Assembly (NCBI RefSeq): GCF_000934605.2
Contig: NZ_CP010898.2
Location: forward strand, 36,283 to 100,282
DNA length: 64,000 nt
Origin: Pandoraea vervacti
GTDB lineage: Bacteria > Pseudomonadota > Gammaproteobacteria > Burkholderiales > Burkholderiaceae
Direction of reading: 5' to 3'
The notes under the pieces were generated by a model. It made no database searches and had not been told where the DNA came from. It saw only the letters and a list, made by a program, of their open reading frames with translations. Positions 17,174-25,698 of this stretch are shown here, piece after piece. Both the position numbers and the translations under genes were made by a program. How positions within the stretch are numbered: the first letter of the stretch is position 1; every line of letters starts with the position of its first letter.

Positions 17174-18052
17174 GGTTGCTGAATCCATCGAGCGCCGGAA
17201 CTCGCGAGGCGAGCGGTATTTCAGCGCGCTATGGGGGTGTTTCTCGTTGTAATGCTCAAATGCAATGGCCAGATTGTGAGCAGCGGTTGCAGCATCCGGC
17301 TTCGGCATGAAGGCGACGTAGTCGCGCTTCATCGTTTTCACGAAGCTCTCGGCCATGCCGTTACTTTGCGGACTGCACACGGGCGTGGTCAATGGCTTTA
17401 GTCCGATGTTCATCGCAAACCGGCGCGTATCGTCAGCCGTATAGCCCGAACCATTGTCGCTCAGCCACTCGATTTCGGACGGCGTATGCACCTCGTTGCC
17501 GAACCGATTTTCCACTGCGGCCAGCATCACGTCGCGCACAATGTCGCCGCTGTGGCCTGCTGTCGTCGCCGCCCAGCTCATCGCTTCTCGGTCGCAGCAA
17601 TCCAGCGCAAACGTCACACGCAGCGGCTCGCCGTTGTCGCAGCGGAACTCGAAGCCGTCCGAGCACCATCGCTGATTGCTGCGCGCGACGGCCACTTTGC
17701 CATCATGTCGACGGTGGGCTCGCGGCGCAATCGGTCGGCGCTGCGTCAGCAGCCCATGCGTTCGCATGACGCGATAAATGCGCTTGGCATTGAACGGCGC
17801 CAGTCCAACTGCAACGCGCTCGTTGCGCAACATGCCCCAAACCCGCCGGTAGCCATAGCTGGGCAAATCGCCGACGACACGGCGGATTTCCTCGACTACA
17901 GTTTCGTCGTCGGTCGGCCTTGATTGCCGGCCATCGCGCCACGTCGCCGGACGCGACAGTCGTGCCGATACGTTCGAGCGCGACACGCCGAGAACTTCAC
18001 AGACCAGTTTCACTGGCCGTCCTCCGGCAGCAAGGGCGAGTGCGCTATCCAT
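17165..18052 (-). CDS. IS2-like orfB, DDE transposase catalytic subunit
   Basis: 295 residues. The catalytic residues lie in RWCSDGFEFRCDNG, EWLSDNGSGYTA and NGMAESFVKTMKRDY. The frame starts inside the end of orfA next to a run of A residues (AAAAAAATGG at about 18050-18060), where -1 slippage would produce the OrfAB fusion; the ATG in that run could also serve as an independent start. Intact. Confidence 0.92.
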   Translation of the reverse strand: MDSALALAAGGRPVKLVCEVLGVSRSNVSARLSRPATWRDGRQSRPTDDETVVEEIRRVVGDLPSYGYRRVWGMLRNERVAVGLAPFNAKRIYRVMRTHGLLTQRRPIAPRAHRRHDGKVAVARSNQRWCSDGFEFRCDNGEPLRVTFALDCCDREAMSWAATTAGHSGDIVRDVMLAAVENRFGNEVHTPSEIEWLSDNGSGYTADDTRRFAMNIGLKPLTTPVCSPQSNGMAESFVKTMKRDYVAFMPKPDAATAAHNLAIAFEHYNEKHPHSALKYRSPREFRRSMDSATLV

Positions 18053-18405
18053 TTTTTTGCTCGGCTGTATTCAACTGCTTCCCGGAGAATCTCGTTCTCC
18101 ATTGTTTTTTTGCCGAGCATCCGTTGCAGCTCGCGAATCTGCTTGAGCGCATCAGCCAACTCCGATGCCGGAACCACTTCTTCGCCAGCCTTGACCGCTG
18201 ACAGGCTACCGTCCTGGTACAGCTTGCGCCAGTGGAATAGCTGGTTCGGGTTCACGCCGTAATGGCGCGCGACCATTGAAACCGATTTTCCCGGTTCGAA
18301 ACTCTCGCGAACCATCGACAGTTTCTGCTCCGCCGTCCAGCGACGCCGGCGCTCTGGGCCCGTCAATACTTCCATCACTTCCTGCTTGGTGTTAGTCAAA
18401 AACAC
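18010..18405 (-). CDS. IS2-like orfA, helix-turn-helix transposase subunit
   Basis: 131 residues beginning MFLTNTKQEVMEVLTGPERR. The DNA-binding segment is ARHYGVNPNQLFHWRKLYQD, followed by the leucine-rich dimerisation helix ELADALKQIRELQRMLGKKT. It ends by overlapping orfB at the slippery A-run. Intact. Confidence 0.9.
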   Translation of the reverse strand: MFLTNTKQEVMEVLTGPERRRRWTAEQKLSMVRESFEPGKSVSMVARHYGVNPNQLFHWRKLYQDGSLSAVKAGEEVVPASELADALKQIRELQRMLGKKTMENEILREAVEYSRAKKWIAHSPLLPEDGQ

Positions 18406-18768
18406 AGTCTTATGCCTACCCGTTATTGTAAGTGGGTCGCTGTGTCCGGTGTTTCATGGGGCCGCTCCAAAACCCGTCTAGACGGGCAGCGCTTGCGTAG
18501 AGGATTAACGTTTAAACACAGGGTGAACGTCGAAAGGTTGCGCAGCGATCGAGTGTGATGACAAGCCAGGTAGGACCGGGACTCGCTAAACCTGAATGAT
18601 GCCTCGAGCTTTGAGCTCGCCGGGAGAATGAGGTGCGAGTCAGCGAATTTCATAGGGGCCCGCAGCGACTGTACCGACTGCATCGAGGCCGGATATAGAG
18701 CTGCAGCCCATCCTGTCTATCAAAACACGCGAAAACTGTTGCAAACGGGACGCGTTCATATAGGTATC

Positions 18769-19294
18769 ATGCTCACCGCTTCGAAATATTCGCCGGCCAT
18801 GCGTGCGTTGCATTGGTTCGTGTTCTTGATGGTATTGATCGCCGTCGTATGCATCGAGCATCCTGCACATTTTTCCGAAGGGCAGCGCGGCGCGCGCGGA
18901 CTTGTTCGCACTCCATCAGACGGCGGGGTTATGTCTATTGGCGCTGATGGTGCTTCGGCCGTTCGCCCGCCTATGCTCTGCCGTACCTCCTGCCGTCTCC
19001 GGCCCTGGAGCGTTGGGTCGCGCGGCGCAGATGACCCATACCGCGCTATATTTACTGATGATGGGCATGCCGGTACTGGGAGTGCTAGCCGTGGCGTGGG
19101 CCGGGAAAACCATTGGGCCCGTCGGCCTTGACTGGCGCATTCCCCTTCGTCCGGATATGCTGCTGGCCCACCTCGCCAAGCACTGGCACAAAACCGGGGC
19201 GACGCTCGTGTACGTTTTTGTCGGACTGCATGCCGCCGCCGCCCTTTGGCACGAGTTCGTGCTCAAAGATCGACTGCTGAGCCGAATGCGATAA
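18769..19294 (+). pseudogene. Cytochrome b561, broken by one frameshift
   Basis: The first frame gives MRALHWFVFLMVLIAVVCIE (haem-ligand His in the first helix). A second frame continues LFALHQTAGLCLLALMVLRP (second His region), ALYLLMMGMPVLGVLAVAWA, and ends with the fourth helix TGATLVYVFVGLHAAAALWH carrying further His residues. The join needs one base removed in the GCGCGCGCGG run near 18890-18900, and the total of 526 nt is one over a multiple of three. Intact b561 proteins pass electrons between quinol and periplasmic partners. The gene precedes the P-type ATPase by under 90 bases. The repeat-rich site makes slippage or a sequencing error equally plausible. Confidence 0.7.
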
Positions 19295-19381
19295 CACAGT
19301 CGACGCGTCGATGCGAGACAGGCTCCTCCCACCGACCCCGCCGTTGCCGCCGTCGCGCCGTGAGCGCGTTGCAACCCCCCC

Positions 19382-21658
19382 ATGCGCTGGCTCAACCATT
19401 CCCGCCCGACGCTGCTGCTTGCCTTATCGGTGCTGACACTGGCCGCCGGCGCGCTCGCACGCCACACGGGCGCGGTGGATCTCGTCCGATACCTGTGGGG
19501 GCTCGGCGTCGTCGCCAACGGGCTCGCGTCGGCGGTGACAATGATCCGCTCGCTCAGGCGACGGCAGCTCGGCGTGGACGTCCTCGCCCTGCTGTCGATG
19601 AGCGTTGCGCTGCTGTCAGGCGAAGTTCTCGTGGCCGCCATCATCGCGCTGATGCTGGCCAGCGGAGGCGCGCTGGAGCACTTCGCCCAGTCGCGGGCGC
19701 ACAGGCAAATGACGGCGCTGTTGGCGCGCGCGCCCACGCACGCCACGCGGTTCGAGGACGGCCAATGGCGCCAGGTGGACCTTGATGCCATTCGCGCGGG
19801 AGACCGTCTTTTGGTTCGCCCCGGAGACGCCGTGCCCGTCGACGGCACGCTCGTAATGCCAGCCGAGCTCGACGAATCCACATTGACTGGCGAGTCGGCG
19901 ACGCGACACCGGGCGGTGCCCGACGCGGTGCAAAGCGGTGTATTGAATGCCGGGGCGTCTTTCGAGATGGTGGCACGCGCCAGCGCCGCGAACAGTACCT
20001 TCTCAGGCATTGTCCGGATGGTAGGCACCGCGCTGACCGAGCGTAGCGCCCCGGCGCGCATGGCAGACCGCTACGCTGTCGCGTTCGTCGGCTTCACCCT
20101 CCTGTTGGCCGGGGCAAGCTGGTGGATGAGCGGTGACGCGCGGCGCGGCCTCTCGGTGCTCGTGGTCGCCACCCCCTGCCCGTTGCTGCTCGCCGTGCCG
20201 GTGGCGATCGCCTCCGGCATGTCACGTTGCGCCATGCGCGGCATTCTGATCAAAGAGGGGGGTGCCCTGGAGCGCTTGGCGCAGGCCGACACACTATTGA
20301 TCGACAAGACCGGCACGCTCACGAGCGGGTGCGCACGACTTGCCGACATGGAATGCGACCCGCGATTTCGCCCCGAGACCGTCCTGGGCCTCGCGGGCTC
20401 GCTCGCGCAGGCATCAAGCCACACCAGCGCACGGGCCATTGCCCGGGCGGCCCGCGACCAGGGGATTGCGCTGCAGTCGCCCGACGCCGTCACTGAAACC
20501 GCTGGCGCGGGCATTGACGGTCGCATCGGTCAACATGTGCTGTCGATTGGCAGCGCATGTCACGTTCTCGGTTCCGCTGGCGTCCCCGCCTGGAGTAAGG
20601 AATTCGCCAAGCGCATCGGATATGACGGCGCATCGCCGGTGTTTGTCGGGGTGGACGGGGCATTGGCCGCGGTGTTGCACCTCGTGGATTCCCCGAGGCC
20701 CGAGACACCCCGCGCCCTGCGACTGTTACGCGAAGCCGGCCTCAGGCGGCAAGCCATGTTGACCGGCGATAGTCGAGACGCGGCCGAAGCCATGGGAGCG
20801 CTGCTGGGGATTACCGAAGTGCACGCGAGGCTCTCGCCCGCCGAGAAGCTCGCCGCCGTGCGCCGCGCGTGCGCCGATGGTAAGGTCGTGATGGTGGGCG
20901 ACGGCATTAACGATGCCCCGGCGCTCGCCGTCGCCGATGTCGGCGTCTCTTTGGGGGCGCATGGTGCGGCGGCAAGCGCCGAAGCCGCCGACATCGTCCT
21001 GTTGGTCGACCGGCTCGACCGTCTTGTCGTGGCACTTGGTATCGCGCACCGTACGCGGCGTATCGCGCTGCACAGCGTTGCGCTCGGTATCGGCCTGTCG
21101 CTCACGGCGATGCTCGCCGCCACGCTCGGCTGGCTCCCTCCGCTTGCGGGCGCTGTGCTACAGGAGGTCATCGACGTCCTGGCCATCGCCAATGCCCTGC
21201 GTGCGCTAACAGCGGGCGCCAATGAAGCGGCGCCCCGCCTGCCGAAAAGCGACGCGCAGCGTCTTATCGCCGAGCATGCGGAATTGGCGCCTGTGATGAA
21301 CCGCGTTCGCACCACGGCCGATGAGCTGGCCCATCTGCGACGAGACCAGGTCAAGTGCGCGTTGCAGGCGCTCCATCAGGCGTTGACCGAACTCGTCGTG
21401 CCGCATGAACGCCGCGACGATACCCAACGCTATCCTGACATTGCGCGCCTCCTCGGAGGCGACGACCCGCTGGCGGCGATGAGCGGCATGCATCGCGAGA
21501 TCTTCCGGATGGTCGCCTTGCTGGGCCGGATCATCGCGGACATGCCGGCAAATGGCCCGAACGCACTCACCATACGGCAACTGCAGCGCCTGCTATACGG
21601 ACTCGATGCCCTCATGCGTTTGCACTGCGCGCAGGAGGACGAGCTGTACTATGCGTGA
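19382..21658 (+). CDS. Heavy-metal-type P-type ATPase with C-terminal hemerythrin-like domain
   Basis: 758 residues. The pump part lacks an N-terminal metal-binding HMA domain. It shows the actuator motif LTGES (about residue 169), a TPCP intramembrane metal motif (about 263), the phosphorylation site DKTGTLTSG (about 307) and GDGINDAPAL (about 508). After the last transmembrane helices (about 610) come some 145 extra residues with HAELAPVMNRVR, VVPHERRDD, GMHREIFRMV and HCAQEDELYY; this His/Glu spacing (two HxxxE-like pairs) matches hemerythrin HHE bundles, which bind a di-iron centre and sense O2 or iron. It is a cation exporter of unknown metal, perhaps gated by oxygen or iron. It follows the b561 gene. 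Confidence 0.85.
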   Translation: MRWLNHSRPTLLLALSVLTLAAGALARHTGAVDLVRYLWGLGVVANGLASAVTMIRSLRRRQLGVDVLALLSMSVALLSGEVLVAAIIALMLASGGALEHFAQSRAHRQMTALLARAPTHATRFEDGQWRQVDLDAIRAGDRLLVRPGDAVPVDGTLVMPAELDESTLTGESATRHRAVPDAVQSGVLNAGASFEMVARASAANSTFSGIVRMVGTALTERSAPARMADRYAVAFVGFTLLLAGASWWMSGDARRGLSVLVVATPCPLLLAVPVAIASGMSRCAMRGILIKEGGALERLAQADTLLIDKTGTLTSGCARLADMECDPRFRPETVLGLAGSLAQASSHTSARAIARAARDQGIALQSPDAVTETAGAGIDGRIGQHVLSIGSACHVLGSAGVPAWSKEFAKRIGYDGASPVFVGVDGALAAVLHLVDSPRPETPRALRLLREAGLRRQAMLTGDSRDAAEAMGALLGITEVHARLSPAEKLAAVRRACADGKVVMVGDGINDAPALAVADVGVSLGAHGAAASAEAADIVLLVDRLDRLVVALGIAHRTRRIALHSVALGIGLSLTAMLAATLGWLPPLAGAVLQEVIDVLAIANALRALTAGANEAAPRLPKSDAQRLIAEHAELAPVMNRVRTTADELAHLRRDQVKCALQALHQALTELVVPHERRDDTQRYPDIARLLGGDDPLAAMSGMHREIFRMVALLGRIIADMPANGPNALTIRQLQRLLYGLDALMRLHCAQEDELYYA

Positions 21659-21742
21659 CGAACGTCGGCAACCGTCGGTTTCGCCGCAGGGTTGTGCGGG
21701 ATGGCTTGCCGAGGCCTGGCGGACGCGGCAACCGTGGCACGC

Positions 21743-21756
21743 TTGATTTAATGCAA
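21743..21756. promoter_or_regulatory. Weak FNR-like site upstream of the tandem stress protein
   Basis: TTGATTTAATGCAA has one perfect half-site and a second half with two mismatches (8 of 10 overall). Its centre is 81 bases before the start codon at 21831. Weaker than the other boxes. Confidence 0.35.
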
Positions 21757-21830
21757 TGCCTGGACTACGGTGGGGCCTATGCTATTCGTAGGAACGGAAT
21801 GCGGAGCCTCCGGCACGACTGGCGTCGATC

Positions 21831-22808
21831 ATGGAACCCCCTTCATCCTTGTTATCTCCTCAGGACGCTACCGAGCGTTGGCGTCGCATCCTTGTCGCGG
21901 TTGATCCACGCGGTGCGTCGCGCCAGGCCGTCGCGTATGCGACACGCTTGTGTTCGGCGTCCACCCACGTGCTGGTACTGGGCTTCTTCGAACATCCTTA
22001 CGCCTATATGATGCCGCACTCTCGGACTCCGGCGGACGTGCACGCCGCCTTTGACGAGCTGCGGCACGATGAAGCGTCTGTGTTGAGTGACGCGAGCGGC
22101 GCGCTGGCGTGCACCGGCGCGAAGATCGAGACGCGGCTGCTCGGTCCGGCGCTCGGAAATCGTGAAATCGCCGCCGCGATCGCGCGGGTTGCGCAGGCAT
22201 GGCGAGCCGATCTGATCGTTGTGGGCGCCGCACCGGCCCACGGTATCTTTGCGGCGCTGGCGACGAAAGTCTCTGTCGCGCTGTCACGCTATACTCATTG
22301 CGCAATTTTGATCGTTCCGGCCCATGCAGGCGAGGCGTGCTCGCATTCCCCGCAGCGCATACTATTTGGCATCGACGGCAGCGATGCCTCCCTTAACGCC
22401 TTGCGCGTGGGCATGTGGCTGGCCCCTCCCTACGCCGAACTGCTGGCCTTGTATATTGAGGACCGCGGCGTGGATCTGGCTGATGTACAACAATTCTTGC
22501 TTGAGCCGGCGTGTCGGGTTTCTCGAAGCGCGAAGGCGTTGAGGCGGGCAATGGCGCTCCTGTCGAAGCCCGGCAAAAACGTTCGCATCGAAACCCGCGT
22601 CTCGCACACGCGGCTGATGGAGGATGTCGCGCAGGCGATTGTCCGGGAGTCGCGGCAATGGGGTGCGGACCTTATCGTCACGGGCGCGCGCGATCGTCAC
22701 GGGATGTTCGCATGGATCGATGGGCATGAGAACGAACGTCTGGCCCGGGCCGTCGACCGCCCCTTACTCGTCGTTCACGCTCACGGGGACGCGCGCACGC
22801 GCCCCTAG
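21831..22808 (+). CDS. Universal stress protein, tandem-domain type
   Basis: 325 residues with two UspA folds. The first begins RRILVAVDPRGASRQAVAYA and carries VGAAPAHGIFAALATKVSVA in the nucleotide-binding position; the second begins QRILFGIDGSDASLNALRVG and ends TGARDRHGMFAWIDGHENER. Neither has a fully standard GxxGxxG motif, suggesting altered ATP binding. It runs convergently towards the BON-domain gene. Confidence 0.87.
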   Translation: MEPPSSLLSPQDATERWRRILVAVDPRGASRQAVAYATRLCSASTHVLVLGFFEHPYAYMMPHSRTPADVHAAFDELRHDEASVLSDASGALACTGAKIETRLLGPALGNREIAAAIARVAQAWRADLIVVGAAPAHGIFAALATKVSVALSRYTHCAILIVPAHAGEACSHSPQRILFGIDGSDASLNALRVGMWLAPPYAELLALYIEDRGVDLADVQQFLLEPACRVSRSAKALRRAMALLSKPGKNVRIETRVSHTRLMEDVAQAIVRESRQWGADLIVTGARDRHGMFAWIDGHENERLARAVDRPLLVVHAHGDARTRP

Positions 22809-22855
22809 CGCCAGACCATTATGATCCGCTGAGCGGGCCGGCGGGGGCGCAGCAC

Positions 22856-23509
22856 TCACTCAACGGTCAAACGGTCCTGCACCGCGCACACCCCCGGCGT
22901 GCTCATCGCGGCGCCCCGAACGGCTTCTTTTTCCGCAAGAGAATGAACCGTACCGTTCAGGAGCACCTCACCATTGCCCAGCAGGGCGATTTCCAGATGG
23001 CGTGCCTCACGCAGCGCCTGCCGGGAGAGTGCTGCCGCGATGTGCTCGACAATCTCCGCGCGATGCGGGGGGCACTTGACCTTAATGTCGTTGATCACGG
23101 CTTTGACGCCGCGCAGCGTGCGAATCGCGCTCTCCGCGTGCAGACGTTGCGTGTACAGCTCGACCTCCCCCGCGAGCGTGACCCAGCCGTCTTCAACCTG
23201 AACACGCAGGCTGCCCGCAGGCAGGCCCGCGTGCCACTTTAGAATGGCAAGTACCGCGCGGGCAATGTCGGCGTCGGAATGCTGGCCTTTGGTATCCGGT
23301 GACACCTCCAGCGACACAACGATCGCGCGCGCGCCAGCAACGCGTGCGGCAATACGCTCGGCCTCCCACTTTTCCAGCAGGCTCGCGACCTTGCCGCAAA
23401 GTGTAACGATGCCATCCTGGACCTGAACACCGATGTCGCTTGCGTGCACACTAGTGTCGCGGGCAAGCTCGTCCATAACGTCGCGCTGCAGTTGGGAATC
23501 GGTTTTCAT
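22856..23509 (-). CDS. BON-domain protein with three BON repeats
   Basis: 217 residues from ATG 23509, which has a GGAGGCACCTG ribosome-binding region. Three BON units are visible with the recurring V-x-V-x-(N/D)G-x-V-x-L-x-G signature: VQVQDGIVTLCGKV, RVQVEDGWVTLAGEV and IALLGNGEVLLNGTV. There is no signal peptide, so it is probably cytoplasmic, unlike OsmY. BON domains bind membranes or ligands; triple-BON proteins recur next to stress proteins in Burkholderia low-oxygen loci. An FNR-type box lies about 93 bases upstream. Confidence 0.87.
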   Translation of the reverse strand: MKTDSQLQRDVMDELARDTSVHASDIGVQVQDGIVTLCGKVASLLEKWEAERIAARVAGARAIVVSLEVSPDTKGQHSDADIARAVLAILKWHAGLPAGSLRVQVEDGWVTLAGEVELYTQRLHAESAIRTLRGVKAVINDIKVKCPPHRAEIVEHIAAALSRQALREARHLEIALLGNGEVLLNGTVHSLAEKEAVRGAAMSTPGVCAVQDRLTVE

Positions 23510-23601
23510 CAGGTGCCTCCAAGAGTGGCGCAGTGTGCCAGTGTTGGCAATTTCCACGATAGCAGGTATGCCAGCGTTCGCTTGCGTCCATCTCCCGATG
23601 C

Positions 23602-23615
23602 TTGACTAACATCAA
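23602..23615. promoter_or_regulatory. FNR/Anr-type box upstream of the BON-domain gene
   Basis: TTGACTAACATCAA matches the consensus at 9 of 10 positions. It is placed for leftward transcription of the gene starting at 23509. Confidence 0.65.
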
Positions 23616-23892
23616 GCTGGCTGCCGTGCAGCGATCGACGGCAGTCGCGCTGCTTGCGACGCGGCACGGATTCGCAAAGCCTAGCCCTGCCCTCTGGGCT
23701 CACGGCGGCTCAGCGAAACACGAGTCAAGGCCGCCCCCCCGCTGACACGGTCCGCGATTGTCTCCGGTTCCAGACTGGTTCGAGCGACCAAGTGAATTTA
23801 GCGGATGCGAAGGCGCGTCAGCGCTCCCGCCAGCGAGTCAGCCACCACGCGACATATTGCGCTGGGCGCTTATCGCCAATGCCAAGCCACGT

Positions 23893-23906
23893 TTGATATG
23901 GATCAA
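23893..23906. promoter_or_regulatory. Perfect FNR/Anr box upstream of the dodecin gene
   Basis: TTGATATGGATCAA is a perfect match to TTGAT-N4-ATCAA. The centre is 96 bases before the dodecin start; a TATGCC at about 23931-23936 could serve as -10. Confidence 0.75.
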
Positions 23907-23995
23907 CGTTGCGCGTGAACGGTATGCCACTCTGGTTGATGGCAGCGACAATTTGCGCCGCGGCTCCGATCAGCGCTCTCAGACAGGAGGCAGTC

Positions 23996-24199
23996 ATGTC
24001 AGACGTCGTCAAAGTCATAGAAATTCTCTCCGAATCGCCCAAAAGTTGGGAAGACGCAGCAAGCGAGGCGCTTAAAGTGGCGCAAAAGTCACTGCGCGAA
24101 GTCAAATCCCTCTACATCAAAGATTTCTCCGTAGAGGTCGATAATGGGAAAGTCGTGAATTACCGGATTGCTGCGAAGCTCAGTTTTAGGCTGGAGTAA
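23996..24199 (+). CDS. Dodecin-family flavin/coenzyme-binding small protein
   Basis: 67 residues from ATG 23996 with a perfect AGGAGG ribosome-binding site. The family pattern is complete: VVKVIEILSESPKSWEDAAS at the start, then ALKVAQKSLREVKSLYIKDF and VVNYRIAAKLSFRLE. Dodecins assemble into hollow 12-mers that store or buffer flavins or coenzyme A. Placed behind a perfect FNR box, it probably serves low-oxygen redox cofactor storage. It is transcribed alone. Confidence 0.93.
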   Translation: MSDVVKVIEILSESPKSWEDAASEALKVAQKSLREVKSLYIKDFSVEVDNGKVVNYRIAAKLSFRLE

Positions 24200-24642
24200 G
24201 GGACGGCTAGCGAATAACGCGACAGCCGGGAGTTCCGTTGCGTCAGGCGCCGGCCAGGCAATTTTCTTGAGGTGATCGCGATGTCGTTGCTTCGACAACC
24301 GACATGTCGGTGATTCGCGATGTGCGGGCGAAGGGCGCGCCGCTCCGCAGCGTATGGGCAGGGCGTCGTGCGCGCACGCGGGTTAGAGCGGACACCTGGC
24401 TTCCCATACGGGCCGCCCGTCTGTAGCCAGTTTTACGCTCATGAAGAAGCCGGTCGGCGACGCCTGTCAAAGCTGTCATCTGATAGCGACCGGACATGCC
24501 CGGCGGGGGGGGGAGTCCAGGCAGCACTCGACACGAATGTCATTCTGTCATTCAGCTCACCCGCGCCCCAAACCTGCTTTGATCGAGCTCGCGCGCGAGC
24601 GCCAGACGGACGTCCAAGAGCACCCGCCTCTCGTCGGCGAAC
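24200..24642. other. Gene-free stretch between the convergent dodecin and hypE genes
   Basis: No gene seen. Two dyads are present: an imperfect hairpin at 24271-24306 (ATGTCGTTG ... CAACCGACAT) and the palindrome GCTCGCGCGCGAGC near 24583-24596. Neither is followed by a T-run, so no clear terminator can be called. Confidence 0.4.
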
Positions 24643-25698
24643 TCAACAGATACGGGGAAACTGTTCGCCGTTGAGCATGTCGAGTTCACGCGTGCCCCCG
24701 AGGGTGCGCAACAGTACCCGCGCATGGCCCGCGCCGCGATCGACGTGTCCGATGATTGCCGCTTGAGAATCGAAGCGGCGAAGGTGCGCGAGCGCCGCAC
24801 TGGCGTGCTCGGTCGGCACGATCGCCGCGAAACGGCCTTCGTTGGCAACGTAAAGGGGATCGAGCCCCAGAATTTCACAAGCCCCGCGCACAACGTCGGA
24901 GATTGGGATTGCCCCCTCGTCCAACGCAATCGTTGCGCCAGCTATTTCTGCAATCTCGATCAAATTGGTTGCCAATCCCCCGCGTGTCAGATCGCGAAGG
25001 CAGTGAATCTCGATGTCAGCATCAATCATGCCAAGCGCTTGCGCCGCGAGTGGCGCGCAGTCGCTCACAATTTCCGTTTCAAAGCGTATCCCCTCGCGAA
25101 GCGCCAGAATCGCCATGCCATGCCGCCCCACATCGCCGCTAAGAATGACGGCATCACCAGGTTGCACCTGCTGCGGACCAATGGGTGAGCGCGCGCGAAC
25201 CACCCCGACTCCCGTCGTGTTCACGTAAAGTCCATCGCCTTTTCCACGTTCCACCACCTTGGTGTCTCCCGTCACAATGCGAACCGCGCTTGCCGAGGCC
25301 GCAGCGCGCATCGACGCAATTACGCTACGCAGCACGTCGATCCTCAGGCCCTCCTCAATCACCAGTCCCACACTCAAATACCGGGGCTCGGCGCCGCACA
25401 TGGCCAGATCGTTCACGGTGCCATGAATGGAGAGCGAGCCGATGTCTCCGCCAGGGAAGAAGAGTGGCCGGACTACATAAGAGTCGGTGGTGAAGGCGAG
25501 GCGCTCCGAGCCCGCTTCAAGCGCCAATGTCGCACCGTCGTGCGTCAGGTCTTCGGGCGCTGCGCCGAACGCCGGCCGAAAAATTTCGTCGATTAGCGCA
25601 TGCGTGAGCCGGCCCCCGCTTCCGTGCGCGAGCTCAATGACGGCGGGTTCAGCGTGCGCCCCCGCATCAGCGCACACTGAGGGCGATGATCCGCTCAT
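24643..25698 (-). CDS. hypE: HypE, hydrogenase cyanide-ligand synthesis enzyme
   Basis: 351 residues from ATG 25698, which overlaps the hypD stop as ATGA. It is an AIR-synthase/PurM-type ATPase: ELAHGSGGRLTHALIDEIF near the start, the ATP region TGDTKVVERGKGDGLYVNTT and RDLTRGGLATNLIEIA. The C-terminus is PRIC, the invariant cysteine that receives carbamoyl from HypF and is dehydrated to thiocyanate for the NiFe-site CN ligand. Last gene of the hydrogenase operon. All signature residues are intact. Confidence 0.95.
   Translation of the reverse strand: MSGSSPSVCADAGAHAEPAVIELAHGSGGRLTHALIDEIFRPAFGAAPEDLTHDGATLALEAGSERLAFTTDSYVVRPLFFPGGDIGSLSIHGTVNDLAMCGAEPRYLSVGLVIEEGLRIDVLRSVIASMRAAASASAVRIVTGDTKVVERGKGDGLYVNTTGVGVVRARSPIGPQQVQPGDAVILSGDVGRHGMAILALREGIRFETEIVSDCAPLAAQALGMIDADIEIHCLRDLTRGGLATNLIEIAEIAGATIALDEGAIPISDVVRGACEILGLDPLYVANEGRFAAIVPTEHASAALAHLRRFDSQAAIIGHVDRGAGHARVLLRTLGGTRELDMLNGEQFPRIC

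Larger units (their letters stand above)
17134..18469 (-). mobile_element. IS3-family (IS2-like group) insertion sequence, copy 2
   Basis: Terminal repeats are TGGAGTTGACCCTGTAAAAC at the left and TGGAGCGGCCCCATG read inward from the right. The 5-bp target AAACC is duplicated at 17129-17133 and 18470-18474. It lies inside the last codons of the IS110 transposase gene in opposite orientation. Its proteins differ clearly from copy 1. Confidence 0.92.
16040..18765 (+). mobile_element. IS110-family (IS1111 group) element, interrupted by IS2-like copy 2
   Basis: The transposase gene is followed, after the inserted element, by a further 290 bases whose end (GCAAACGGGACGCGTTCATA) resembles the right end of IS1111-group elements. 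Ends are approximate, because this family lacks simple terminal repeats. The IS2-like insertion at 17134-18469 hit the last few codons of the transposase, with AAACC duplicated on both sides. Confidence 0.65.

Noticed and set aside
24271..24306. Hairpin as terminator of hypE or dodecin
   Set aside because: Imperfect stem and no T-run on either strand.
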